DNA of 64,000 bases. Source: CAYWCV01 sp964629885. Lineage in GTDB: Bacteria > Bacteroidota > Rhodothermia > Balneolales > CAYWCV01. Below, piece after piece: positions 34,844-43,314 of the stretch (the first letter of the stretch is position 1; each line of letters opens with the position of its first letter). The position numbers were made by a program, and so were the translations under genes. The stretch covers positions 62,001-126,000 of the forward strand of contig CAZVRJ010000001.1 in the NCBI GenBank assembly GCA_964629885.1, written 5' to 3'. The notes beneath the pieces were generated by a model that saw nothing but the letters and a program-made list of their open reading frames with translations, did no database searches and was not told where the DNA came from.

Positions 34844-36052
34844 ATGAACTTTCTCCCCCTCGAAGAACAACTCGCGGTGATTCGCCGTGGTACGATCGAA
34901 ATTGTACCCGAACCAGAACTAATCGATAAACTGAAGCGGTCTATAGAAAAGGGCAAACCCCTCCGCATCAAGTTGGGTTGCGATCCTACTAGGCCTGACT
35001 TGCATCTAGGTCACTCCGTTATTCTTCGAAAGCTTCGTCAGTTTCAGGATCTCGGACACCATGCCATCTTAATCATTGGCGATTTCACCGGAATGATCGG
35101 CGATCCATCGGGTCAAAACAAGACACGCCCATCGTTGACCATCGAAGATGTGAAGGAGAACGGTAAATCCTACTTCGAGCAGGCTTCGAAAATTCTGGAT
35201 CCCGAGAAGACGGAGATCGTTTACAACTCTGAGTGGCTGAGTCCAATGAGTTTCGCCGACGTCATCCGCCTCAGCTCGAAATACACCGTTGCCCGTATGC
35301 TTGAGCGGGACGATTTCACCAATCGTTACAACAACAACGAACCGATCCTGCTTCACGAATTTCTGTACCCACTTGCTCAAGGTATGGACTCTGTCCACCT
35401 GAAGTCGGACGTCGAGCTTGGTGGCACCGATCAAAAGTTCAACCTGCTTGTTGGACGCCAGTTACAGAAGGAATTCGACCTTGAACCGCAGGTCTGCCTC
35501 ATGATGCCCTTGCTTGTGGGCACCGACGGAACAATGAAGATGTCGAAGAGCTACGACAACTACATCGGTATCGACGAGCACCCGAACAACATGTATGGCA
35601 AAGCGTTGTCTATACCAGACAACATGATCTATTCTTGGTTTGAGCTGGTGACCGATGTTTCTATCGAGCGACTTGCCGATCTGAAGACGCGTATCCCGAC
35701 CGATCCGCGCAATACAAAACATGAACTAGCCTGGGAGCTTACCCGCATGTACCACGGATCGGATGCAGCCGATGCAGCCCGAGCCCATTTTGAACAAACC
35801 GTAATTAAGAAAGAGATTCCAGACGACATTCCAGAAATCAAACTGGCTGAGGGATCATACGGTCTGGTTGGACTGATACGTGACCACGGTTTAGCACCGA
35901 GTGGCGGAGAGGCTCGGCGCCTCGTTCAACAGGGTGGCGTGAGCATAGACGGCGAAACGGTGACTGACCCCAGCTTAGAAATCGTAGTTAATGGGGGCGA
36001 ATCCATTATCCTGAAAGTTGGCAAGCGCCGCTACGCTCGTATCGTAAGCTGA
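34844..36052 (+). CDS. tyrS: Tyrosyl-tRNA synthetase
   Basis: A 402-residue class I synthetase that charges tRNA-Tyr. HIGH appears as HLGH at 54-57, KMSKS at 232-236, and an S4 RNA-binding domain closes the protein (GEARRLVQQGGVSIDGETV). Spacing fits the TyrZ-like branch. The stop overlaps the xth ATG by one base. Confidence 0.97.
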   Translation: MNFLPLEEQLAVIRRGTIEIVPEPELIDKLKRSIEKGKPLRIKLGCDPTRPDLHLGHSVILRKLRQFQDLGHHAILIIGDFTGMIGDPSGQNKTRPSLTIEDVKENGKSYFEQASKILDPEKTEIVYNSEWLSPMSFADVIRLSSKYTVARMLERDDFTNRYNNNEPILLHEFLYPLAQGMDSVHLKSDVELGGTDQKFNLLVGRQLQKEFDLEPQVCLMMPLLVGTDGTMKMSKSYDNYIGIDEHPNNMYGKALSIPDNMIYSWFELVTDVSIERLADLKTRIPTDPRNTKHELAWELTRMYHGSDAADAARAHFEQTVIKKEIPDDIPEIKLAEGSYGLVGLIRDHGLAPSGGEARRLVQQGGVSIDGETVTDPSLEIVVNGGESIILKVGKRRYARIVS

Positions 36053-36828
36053 TGCCTAATATTGTAATTTCGACGGTTAACGTAAACGGAATCCGGTCAG
36101 CAACGACAAAAGGCCTTGCTGATTGGATTCGCGCCAAAGATCATGACATCATCTGCTTTCAGGAGCTTAAGGCCATGGAGGTAGATATCCCCGCCGAAAT
36201 TCGATCTTTAGACTACCATCAGTATTATCATCCTGCAGAAAAAAAAGGATACTCTGGTGTTGGGGTTCTGTCGAAGATCAAACCGGAGTCGGTCAAGTAC
36301 GGCATGGGGGTCGACTGGGTTGACCGTGAAGGTCGAATTCTTACGTTGGATTTTGGCTCATGGTGCCTTTGCTCCGTGTATGCTCCAAGCGGAACAACCG
36401 GTGATGTTCGGCAAGAGGTCAAATACCGATTTCTGGATGTTTTCTTAGATTTCGCGCAAACCTTTGCACAAAAAGGGAAGCACGTAATCTTTACTGGCGA
36501 CATCAATATCGCTCACTGTGCGATCGACATCCACAACCCCGTCTCCAACAAGAATACATCCGGTTTTCTGCCGGAGGAACGTGAGTGGTTCACCAAGTTC
36601 CTCGACTCGGGTTTCATAGATGTGTACCGCCATGCTAACCCCGATGTTAAAGATGTGTATAGTTGGTGGAGTTTTAGAGCTGGCGCTAGGGGCAACAACA
36701 AGGGCTGGCGGATTGATTATCACCTTGCGAGCAAGTCGCTTGAATCCGTCATCCAAGGTGCTCACATAGAAACCGATCTCGTTATATCAGACCACGCACC
36801 CGTTACCTGTTCGTACGATTTGCCCTAA
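36052..36828 (+). CDS. xth: Exodeoxyribonuclease III family AP endonuclease
   Basis: A 258-residue endonuclease/exonuclease/phosphatase-fold repair enzyme. It has NVNGIRSATTKGLADW, Glu38 (CFQELKAME), a Tyr in YAPSG, GDINIAH, the WWSFR loop and the closing ISDHAPV. These are the residues that cut DNA at abasic sites. It is translationally coupled to tyrS. Confidence 0.95.
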   Translation: MPNIVISTVNVNGIRSATTKGLADWIRAKDHDIICFQELKAMEVDIPAEIRSLDYHQYYHPAEKKGYSGVGVLSKIKPESVKYGMGVDWVDREGRILTLDFGSWCLCSVYAPSGTTGDVRQEVKYRFLDVFLDFAQTFAQKGKHVIFTGDINIAHCAIDIHNPVSNKNTSGFLPEEREWFTKFLDSGFIDVYRHANPDVKDVYSWWSFRAGARGNNKGWRIDYHLASKSLESVIQGAHIETDLVISDHAPVTCSYDLP

Positions 36829-36885
36829 TATTTAATATGAAATCATATTGCAGATTAGCCCGCTAAACGCTTTATTAAAGTCGTT

Positions 36886-37377
36886 ATGGCTAAATCTGGA
36901 AATCCACAAAAAAAAGAGGGCCGCGTAATACGGCTATTCCACACGATCCGCTCGACGGCAGACCAACTTGAGGCTGCCACACTCCCGCTATTGAGCAAGT
37001 CGGGGCTAACGTTGAGCCAGTTTTTAGTGATGGAGTCGCTGGCTCATAACGGACCAATGAACCAAAAAACCATCGGTACTCATATCGGCCGTTCTGGTGG
37101 AAATATTACTATGGTGATACGAAACCTCGTAAAGGCTGGATACGTGCGACAAGAGCGATCTGGATCAGATGGCAGGCAGCGTAAAATCAGTATGACCTCC
37201 GAGGGATATGATCTTTTTATGTCGATCTATCCATCTTTTATAGACACATATGTCCATGTATTTAAGTCCTTAGCAGGTAAGGATCAGAAGCGCTTGATCA
37301 AGCTATGCGCATCTATTTCGCCTTCCGTCTCGGTCGAGGATCTTGACGAAGAGGACGACCCGTCGCCCGAAATATGA
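36886..37377 (+). CDS. MarR-family transcriptional regulator
   Basis: A 163-residue winged-helix regulator. It has the dimerisation helices (RVIRLFHTIRSTADQL), the helix-turn-helix (MNQKTIGTHIGRSGGNITMVIRNL), and the wing (YVRQERSGSDGRQRKISMT). A Glu/Asp tail ends the protein. The last 65 bases overlap the end of the convergent methyltransferase gene, whose frame is also clear. Its target is unknown; divergence from an effector is not present, and the neighbour is convergent. Confidence 0.87.
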   Translation: MAKSGNPQKKEGRVIRLFHTIRSTADQLEAATLPLLSKSGLTLSQFLVMESLAHNGPMNQKTIGTHIGRSGGNITMVIRNLVKAGYVRQERSGSDGRQRKISMTSEGYDLFMSIYPSFIDTYVHVFKSLAGKDQKRLIKLCASISPSVSVEDLDEEDDPSPEI

Positions 37378-37909
37378 CAAGTGGTGGTATGTTCTTCCAC
37401 GTGTATTTGATATCAACATCCTTGAAGAACTTTTTGAGAAGTCCGTTGAGTTGTATGCTAGCTTGGTAAACCAAGAAGGTTCCGCTTGGCTTGAGTATTG
37501 ACCGAGTAACTGACAATATCTTCACCCTGGTTCTGTATCGTATCAACGAAAAAGGGATACCAGAAAGCACTAGGTCGACCTCGCTGGTTCCATGCGATGA
37601 TAGCATCTCTCGAACATCTTCGGCTGATCCGTGAATCACAACGAGTCTTTCATCGTTCGTTTTCGCCAAATCGGCAGCAAAAGGCTCATTAATTTCTATT
37701 GCGAACAGCTTTGCATTCGATTTGAGCCTCTTCAACAGCTCACGGGTAATGACTCCATCGCCCGGTCCATATTCCACTATGGTATCGATGTCGCTGAAAT
37801 CGATGCCTCTCAGCATCTTTTCGATAGAATGTGCCGATGTGGGCGAAACAGACGCAACACGTGGATCTTTAATGAGATTCTTGATATAGGCGATGCTCTG
37901 TTCGATCAT
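37313..37909 (-). CDS. SAM methyltransferase, phospholipid N-methyltransferase-like
   Basis: A 198-residue SAM methyltransferase with the motif I loop VEYGPGDGVITRELL and motif II/III LFAIEINEPF and LVLSGIPFSL. The C-terminal WKNIPPLVIFRATGRPLR matches PmtA-type phospholipid N-methyltransferases (NlPPA), and the first part also resembles KsgA-type enzymes. A role in methylating lipids or small molecules is likely. Its 3' end overlaps the MarR gene by 65 bases on the opposite strand. It is followed by uvrB, 12 bases before its own start on the same strand. Confidence 0.82.
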   Translation of the reverse strand: MIEQSIAYIKNLIKDPRVASVSPTSAHSIEKMLRGIDFSDIDTIVEYGPGDGVITRELLKRLKSNAKLFAIEINEPFAADLAKTNDERLVVIHGSAEDVREMLSSHGTSEVDLVLSGIPFSLIRYRTRVKILSVTRSILKPSGTFLVYQASIQLNGLLKKFFKDVDIKYTWKNIPPLVIFRATGRPLRQDPRPRRKAK

Positions 37910-37921
37910 GACATTAACCTT

Positions 37922-39973
37922 TTATCCCATTTCCTTTTCAAGGGTGGCAATTTGGTCGCGAATACGTGCCGCTTCCTCATACTCAAGATTCTTTGCAGCC
38001 GTACGCATCGACTCGCGCAGGAAATCGATGAAGTCGGTCTTGTCGTGAAATACAACTTCCTTCATGGCAGGCGACGGTTTGTAGTGTATCACACCGTCGG
38101 CAACCTTAATCTCATCGATCGGTATTGAATCGTAGGAGAATGGAGCATCAAGATCGATCGTCTTGTTTGATATCAACGATGGGTCTACCATCATTTTCAA
38201 CTCCTTGATAATCGTCTGTGGAGTGATTCCGTGCTTCTCGTTGTACTCGCGCTGAATTGCCCGCCTACGTTCCGTTTCAGCTATCACCTTCTTAATGCTC
38301 TCGGTGTGCTTGTCGGCATAAAAAATGACTTTGCCGCCGACGTTTCGGGCTGCTCGTCCAGCAATCTGGAATAAGGACGTAACCGACCGCAGGAACCCTT
38401 CCTTGTCGGCATCCAAGATGGCAACCAGACTCAACTCGGGTATATCGATCCCCTCTCGAAGCAGGTTGATACCGACCAATACGTCGAAGTCACCCCTCCT
38501 GAATCGATATAATACCTCAATACGTTCGATGGCGTCGAGCTCGCTGTGCATGTATGCCGCTCGAATGCCGAGATTCTTTAGATACTCCGAAATCTCTTCG
38601 CTCAGTCGCTTGGTTAGCGCCATCACTAAAACGCGCTCCTTGCGTGGTACACGGATCCGAATCTCCTCGATGAGATCGTCGATCTGATTCTTAATGGGAC
38701 GAATCTCAATTTCGGGCTCCATGAGACCGGTTGGACGAATGATCTGCTCAACAACTACACCCTGACTCTTCTCAAGCTCATAATCGGAGGGAGTGGCCGA
38801 CACAAAGATGCACTGGGTTGCCATCGACTCCCATTCAGGGAAGGTAAGTGGCCGGTTATCGAGGGCAGAAGGAAGTCTGAACCCGTGCTCAACTAGCGCT
38901 ATTTTCCGAGAACGATCACCGCCGTACATGGCATTGATCTGAGGAATGGTCTGATGGCTCTCGTCTACGACGATGAGGAAATCTTCGGGGAAGTAATCTA
39001 AAAGGCAGTATGGCCGCTGACCGGGCTCCCTGTTGGCAAGATATCTTGAGTAGTTCTCGATGCCCGAACAATAGCCGATTTCCTGAATCATCTCGATGTC
39101 AAACAAGGTCCGCTGCTCAAGCCGCTTCGCCTCAAGGTACTTTTCGTCTTCCTCTAGCACCTTGATTCTCCAATCCAGTTCATCGCGTATCTTGTTCACC
39201 GATTCGGTAAGGCGATCTTTTGTGGTCACATAGTGACTTGCCGGATATATGGTGTACTCATCCACTGCTTGGATTAGGCTTCCGCTTATCGGTTCGATGA
39301 TTTCGAGCTTCTCAATTTCGTCACCCCAAAACGTAATTCTAAGTGCGTTGTCCTCGTAAGCGGGAATAACGTCAACCACGTCGCCGCGCACCCGGAACTT
39401 GGATCGGGTGAATTCAACATCGTTACGGGAATAATGCAGCTCCACAAAATCGTAGAGCAATGAATTCCTTGAAATAGCCTGACCTACCTTGAGTGGAATG
39501 ATCATCTGCGCGTATTCAAGTGGCGACCCAATGCCGTAGATGCAGCTCACCGACGAAACGATGATTACATCGCGGCGACCCGACAGCAGCGAAGATGTCG
39601 CCCGCAGGCGCAAACGTTGAATTTCGTCGTTGATCGACAAATCCTTCTCGATGTATTTATCCTGACTTACCATATAAGCCTCAGGTTGATAATAATCGTA
39701 GTAGGAAATAAAAAACTCGACGCAGTTATTTGGGAAGAAATCGCTGAACTCCCTAAACAGCTGGGCAGCAAGGGTCTTGTTGTGACTCATCACCAACGTT
39801 GGACGGTCAACTTTTTCGATGACCGATGCGATCGTTCGGGTTTTGCCCGATCCCGTTATACCGAGTAGTGTCTGAAATTGAACCCCTGAGTCAAGCCCTT
39901 CCACCAATTCTTTGATGGCCTGGGGTTGGTCACCCGCCGGTTGATATGGCGACTCAAGTTTAAATGAAGACAT
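37922..39973 (-). CDS. uvrB: Excinuclease ABC subunit B (UvrB)
   Basis: A 683-residue helicase-like subunit of nucleotide excision repair. It has Walker A GITGSGKT, the beta-hairpin region YYDYYQPEAY, the DEAD-type VVDESH, the helicase motif VGINLLREGIDIPE and IAGRAARN, and the C-terminal UVR motif (residues 640-680). The start at 39973 gives the usual MSSFKLESPYQPAGDQPQ; an earlier frame adds 44 unmatched residues. Confidence 0.98.
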   Translation of the reverse strand: MSSFKLESPYQPAGDQPQAIKELVEGLDSGVQFQTLLGITGSGKTRTIASVIEKVDRPTLVMSHNKTLAAQLFREFSDFFPNNCVEFFISYYDYYQPEAYMVSQDKYIEKDLSINDEIQRLRLRATSSLLSGRRDVIIVSSVSCIYGIGSPLEYAQMIIPLKVGQAISRNSLLYDFVELHYSRNDVEFTRSKFRVRGDVVDVIPAYEDNALRITFWGDEIEKLEIIEPISGSLIQAVDEYTIYPASHYVTTKDRLTESVNKIRDELDWRIKVLEEDEKYLEAKRLEQRTLFDIEMIQEIGYCSGIENYSRYLANREPGQRPYCLLDYFPEDFLIVVDESHQTIPQINAMYGGDRSRKIALVEHGFRLPSALDNRPLTFPEWESMATQCIFVSATPSDYELEKSQGVVVEQIIRPTGLMEPEIEIRPIKNQIDDLIEEIRIRVPRKERVLVMALTKRLSEEISEYLKNLGIRAAYMHSELDAIERIEVLYRFRRGDFDVLVGINLLREGIDIPELSLVAILDADKEGFLRSVTSLFQIAGRAARNVGGKVIFYADKHTESIKKVIAETERRRAIQREYNEKHGITPQTIIKELKMMVDPSLISNKTIDLDAPFSYDSIPIDEIKVADGVIHYKPSPAMKEVVFHDKTDFIDFLRESMRTAAKNLEYEEAARIRDQIATLEKEMG

Positions 39974-40072
39974 AAATAGGGGATGATTTCGAAGCCAGCC
40001 AACTACATTGTGATGTGAAAAGCATTCCGTAAATGGCGATATTTGAATAATAACACCAAAACGGATAAAGTA

Positions 40073-41206
40073 ATGCCCCATATTCAACGTTTCCTGCGAG
40101 AACATCGAGAAAAAATTGACGCAATTGACGACAAGATTCTAGATCTCCTGAAAGAACGCAAAGAAATCGCCCTCGAAGTGCTCGAGACCAAAGTAAAGAA
40201 TACACTACCCATTTACGTGCCAAAGCGTGAACAGGAGAAGATCGATGCCTTCCGCGAAAAGGCGACTGCGCATGGTCTTGACGCCGAATGGGCCGAAGAT
40301 TTCTTGCGGATGATCATGAGCTCGTCGCGCGCGAGCCAGTCGATGTCGAACTTCCCGCGGGCAACCGCAGAAGAAAAAACTGTCCTGTTTGTCGGTGGAT
40401 CGGGTGGCATGGGTTCGCTTTATGGGCGGATGTCGGCAGCCTCGGGTTACAATGTGAGGACATTAGATAAAAACGACTGGGATCGAGTCGCCGAGCTTAC
40501 CGATGGCGTTGATCTTGTTGTCGTCACCGTGCCGATACACATCACCGAAGACGTCATCTCAAAATTGATTCCCTATCTGCGCCCAGGAACGGTGCTTACC
40601 GATTTCACCAGTAATAAGGCCACGGTATTGCAGCATATGATGCGTGTTTGGGATGGCCCTGTAATTGGCCTGCACCCGATGCATGGACCCGATGTTGCCA
40701 ACCTGTCGCGACAGCTCATGCTTGTGTGTGAGGGACGCGAAGCAGATACTGGCAGATGGTTTATCGAACAGTTTGAGCTTTGGGGTCTCAGGGTCAAGTA
40801 TGTCGATCCAGCAAAGCACGACCACGCGATGCACCTCATTCAGGGATTGCGTCACTTCGTGGCTCTCTTGCACGGATCATTTATGCAGAAATTCGATTTA
40901 AAACCTGAGGACATGATCGATTTCTCAAGCCCGATTTACCGAGCCGAACTGATGATGACCGGCCGTATCTTCGCCCAAGATCCCGAATTGTATGCCGATA
41001 TTGTTTTTGCGAATGCCGAGCGTATAGACCTGCTCGAATCGTTCAGGCAACACCATAACTATTTGGCACAAATGGTCGTAAGCGGCGATAAAGAGCAGTT
41101 TGTGAAGGTCTTTTCCGACATCACGCACTTCTTCGGGGATTTTGCCCCGCAAGCACTGCACGAGAGCGGATACCTAATCAACCGGCTAGCTGACCGATTT
41201 GCCTGA
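40073..41206 (+). CDS. tyrA: Fused chorismate mutase/prephenate dehydrogenase (T protein)
   Basis: A 377-residue bifunctional enzyme in tyrosine synthesis. Residues 1-85 are AroQ-type chorismate mutase (LREHREKIDAIDDKILDLL, KERKEIALEV). Residues 95-377 are prephenate dehydrogenase, with FVGGSGGMGSLYGRM for NAD binding and DWDRVAEL, VVTVPIHITEDV, GLHPMHGPD and QGLRHFVALLHG. The arrangement and the QLRHF-type stretch closely follow the gammaproteobacterial T protein. I chose the ATG at 40073 instead of a TTG at 40043. Confidence 0.94.
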   Translation: MPHIQRFLREHREKIDAIDDKILDLLKERKEIALEVLETKVKNTLPIYVPKREQEKIDAFREKATAHGLDAEWAEDFLRMIMSSSRASQSMSNFPRATAEEKTVLFVGGSGGMGSLYGRMSAASGYNVRTLDKNDWDRVAELTDGVDLVVVTVPIHITEDVISKLIPYLRPGTVLTDFTSNKATVLQHMMRVWDGPVIGLHPMHGPDVANLSRQLMLVCEGREADTGRWFIEQFELWGLRVKYVDPAKHDHAMHLIQGLRHFVALLHGSFMQKFDLKPEDMIDFSSPIYRAELMMTGRIFAQDPELYADIVFANAERIDLLESFRQHHNYLAQMVVSGDKEQFVKVFSDITHFFGDFAPQALHESGYLINRLADRFA

Positions 41207-41219
41207 CAAAAGCACCAAA

Positions 41220-41732
41220 ATGGAAGACTTCAAACTAGATCCAAAACCCGAGCTCTTAACTGGAGAGCTTCGTCCCATCGACGAAAACGCCATCCAAGTA
41301 TGGCGAATGAACGGCTTTTTCTGGTTACCTGTGTATTTGACGCCCACGTACATCGTTGCTTTCAACTGGTGGAAGATGGAAAGTCCCTTTTTGATGTTAA
41401 CTCTTGCAATCCTGCTGGTCGTGGTTGCCTTGTATGTCTTTGCTTGGTGGTTGCCAGCCCTGCGCTGGAAATATTGGAGCTACATGCTCGACCAGAACTA
41501 CATCCTGCTCAAATTTGGGATCTTCTTCAAACGCGAAATTGTGATCCCCTTCTCGCGCGTGCAGTTAGTCGATACTAGCCATGGTCCCATCATGAGGTCT
41601 TATGGGCTTATGGATTTGAGTATATCGACGGCTGGCGGCGACAACTCCATCCCAGCTTTGCCAGACGCCGAAGCCGAACTTCTTAGAAACCATATAGCTA
41701 ATCAGGCACGCCTCCATGAAGTCGATGTCTGA
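41220..41732 (+). CDS. Membrane protein with one bPH2 domain (YdbS-like)
   Basis: A 170-residue protein with two membrane segments in about residues 30-80 and one bacterial PH-like bPH2 domain (MLDQNYILLKFGIFFKREIVIPFSRVQLVDTS). It is paired with the three-domain protein downstream, overlapping it by 17 bases. This YdbS/YdbT pair is widespread, and its function is not well defined. The ATG at 41220 is preferred to a TTG at 41199, which would extend into the tyrA end. Confidence 0.85.
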   Translation: MEDFKLDPKPELLTGELRPIDENAIQVWRMNGFFWLPVYLTPTYIVAFNWWKMESPFLMLTLAILLVVVALYVFAWWLPALRWKYWSYMLDQNYILLKFGIFFKREIVIPFSRVQLVDTSHGPIMRSYGLMDLSISTAGGDNSIPALPDAEAELLRNHIANQARLHEVDV

Positions 41733-43314
41733 ACCCAGAAGGATGCACCCTGTTGCAGCAATCTCTGGTCTGATTGCTGCATTGAAGGAGTTCATCGTTC
41801 CGCTGGTACTCATCTACTTCTTCGGAAGAGGGGGCAATCAATACGATTGGATGTTTGGGCTGATTCTGATCATCCCCTTCTTCGCTGGAATCGGCCGCTG
41901 GTTTCGCTTCACCTATTTCATCGAGGGAACCACCCTTAAGGTTAACGAGGGTCTGTTTATTCGCAAGAAAGTAACCATTCCAAAAAATCGTGTTCAGAGT
42001 GTCGACATAACCGCTGGTGTCATTCAGCGAGTATTTGGTCTTGTTTCGGTGAAAATAAAGACCGCAGGTAACGAGACAGCCGCTGTCGATCTGACGGCAA
42101 TAAAGAGTGACGAGGCCCGACTGATCGTCGAAACTCTTCGCGGTGAGATTGCATCTGGCGATATGGAATCTGGTGCTCTAACGGACGAGAATCCACCCGA
42201 AGTATATGCGATCACGATGAAGCGGCTGCTGGCGGCTGGTGCAACATCGGGTCAAATTGGGGTGATCCTCTCTGTCGTCTTTACCATTTTTAGCCAGTTC
42301 GACGACATGATCGACTTTGATGCCATTATGAGGGCGTTTGACCAGTGGGCTCCATTTTTAGCAAACTCGACACTCTTGTTTGCTCTTACGGCCATTATTG
42401 GTACTTGGGTTTTTGCCATTTTGGGCACCATCTTAACCTATTTCAACTTCACTCTTGTTCGGCGAGAAAAGGAGTTTGTAGTTCGGTATGGGCTGCTAAA
42501 AACGAAACAGGTTTCAATACCGTACAACCGAGTTCAAGCCGTTCGGTTCTCAGAGGGAATACTTCGTCAATCGTTCGGTTACGGCGCACTTTATGTAGAG
42601 TCGGCGGGTCAGGGCGACGAACGACAGCAAAGCTCGTGTATTATTGCACCGTTTATCCATGTTTCCGAGGTCAATCGGGTGCTTAACGAAATTCTTCCTG
42701 ATCTCACATTGGATGTTGTGGTTCTGCAGTCGCCTCCAGATCGTGCGAAATGGCGATACGTTCTACGGTTGATTCGTCCTGTCGTTGTAATCGTAGCCCT
42801 TGCTACTTGGCTCATTCCTTATGGATGGATTTCCTTAGTGCTTTTACCTCTGTCTATCACCCTCGGTTTGGCACAGTACCAGACGGCTGGCTACATGATA
42901 TCGGACAACAAACTGCTGCTGCGTACTCGGTCGATAGGTAGAACCACTGTGTTGATCAAACGCGGTCGCGTGCAATCGACCGAGTTCAAGTGGAATCCGC
43001 TAATGCACCGTCGCGACCTCTGGTCGTACTCCGTAACCCTTGCAAGTGTGGGCAAGAATCTGGTGTACGGTATATCCTATCTCGGCATAGAGCAACAGCC
43101 CGACTTCAGGAACTGGTTTATGGATGGCATTACCAAACGACACCGACCCGTTCAGGTGCTCCCTGTTTCTGAACCCGACCTGACTACAATCGAACAAGCT
43201 GATGAAGCAACTTTAAGCGCTCAGCCTCCCGCTCACGAAGATTCTCCTGCCGAATTTGATCGAGTACCCATTGTGCCTCCGTTGAGCGATTCAGAAGGCG
43301 AAGCTGAAGGCTGA
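41716..43314 (+). CDS. Membrane protein with three bPH2 domains (YdbT-like)
   Basis: A 532-residue protein with three repeats of two membrane segments plus a bPH2 domain. The PH parts read FIEGTTLKVNEGLFIRKKVT, VRREKEFVVRYGLLKTKQVS and SDNKLLLRTRSIGRTTVLIK, each followed by an I/P-rich strand. The C-terminus is acidic and disordered. The last 131 bases overlap the 3' end of the opposite-strand metallopeptidase gene. Role unknown; probably a membrane scaffold. Confidence 0.85.
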   Translation: MKSMSEPRRMHPVAAISGLIAALKEFIVPLVLIYFFGRGGNQYDWMFGLILIIPFFAGIGRWFRFTYFIEGTTLKVNEGLFIRKKVTIPKNRVQSVDITAGVIQRVFGLVSVKIKTAGNETAAVDLTAIKSDEARLIVETLRGEIASGDMESGALTDENPPEVYAITMKRLLAAGATSGQIGVILSVVFTIFSQFDDMIDFDAIMRAFDQWAPFLANSTLLFALTAIIGTWVFAILGTILTYFNFTLVRREKEFVVRYGLLKTKQVSIPYNRVQAVRFSEGILRQSFGYGALYVESAGQGDERQQSSCIIAPFIHVSEVNRVLNEILPDLTLDVVVLQSPPDRAKWRYVLRLIRPVVVIVALATWLIPYGWISLVLLPLSITLGLAQYQTAGYMISDNKLLLRTRSIGRTTVLIKRGRVQSTEFKWNPLMHRRDLWSYSVTLASVGKNLVYGISYLGIEQQPDFRNWFMDGITKRHRPVQVLPVSEPDLTTIEQADEATLSAQPPAHEDSPAEFDRVPIVPPLSDSEGEAEG

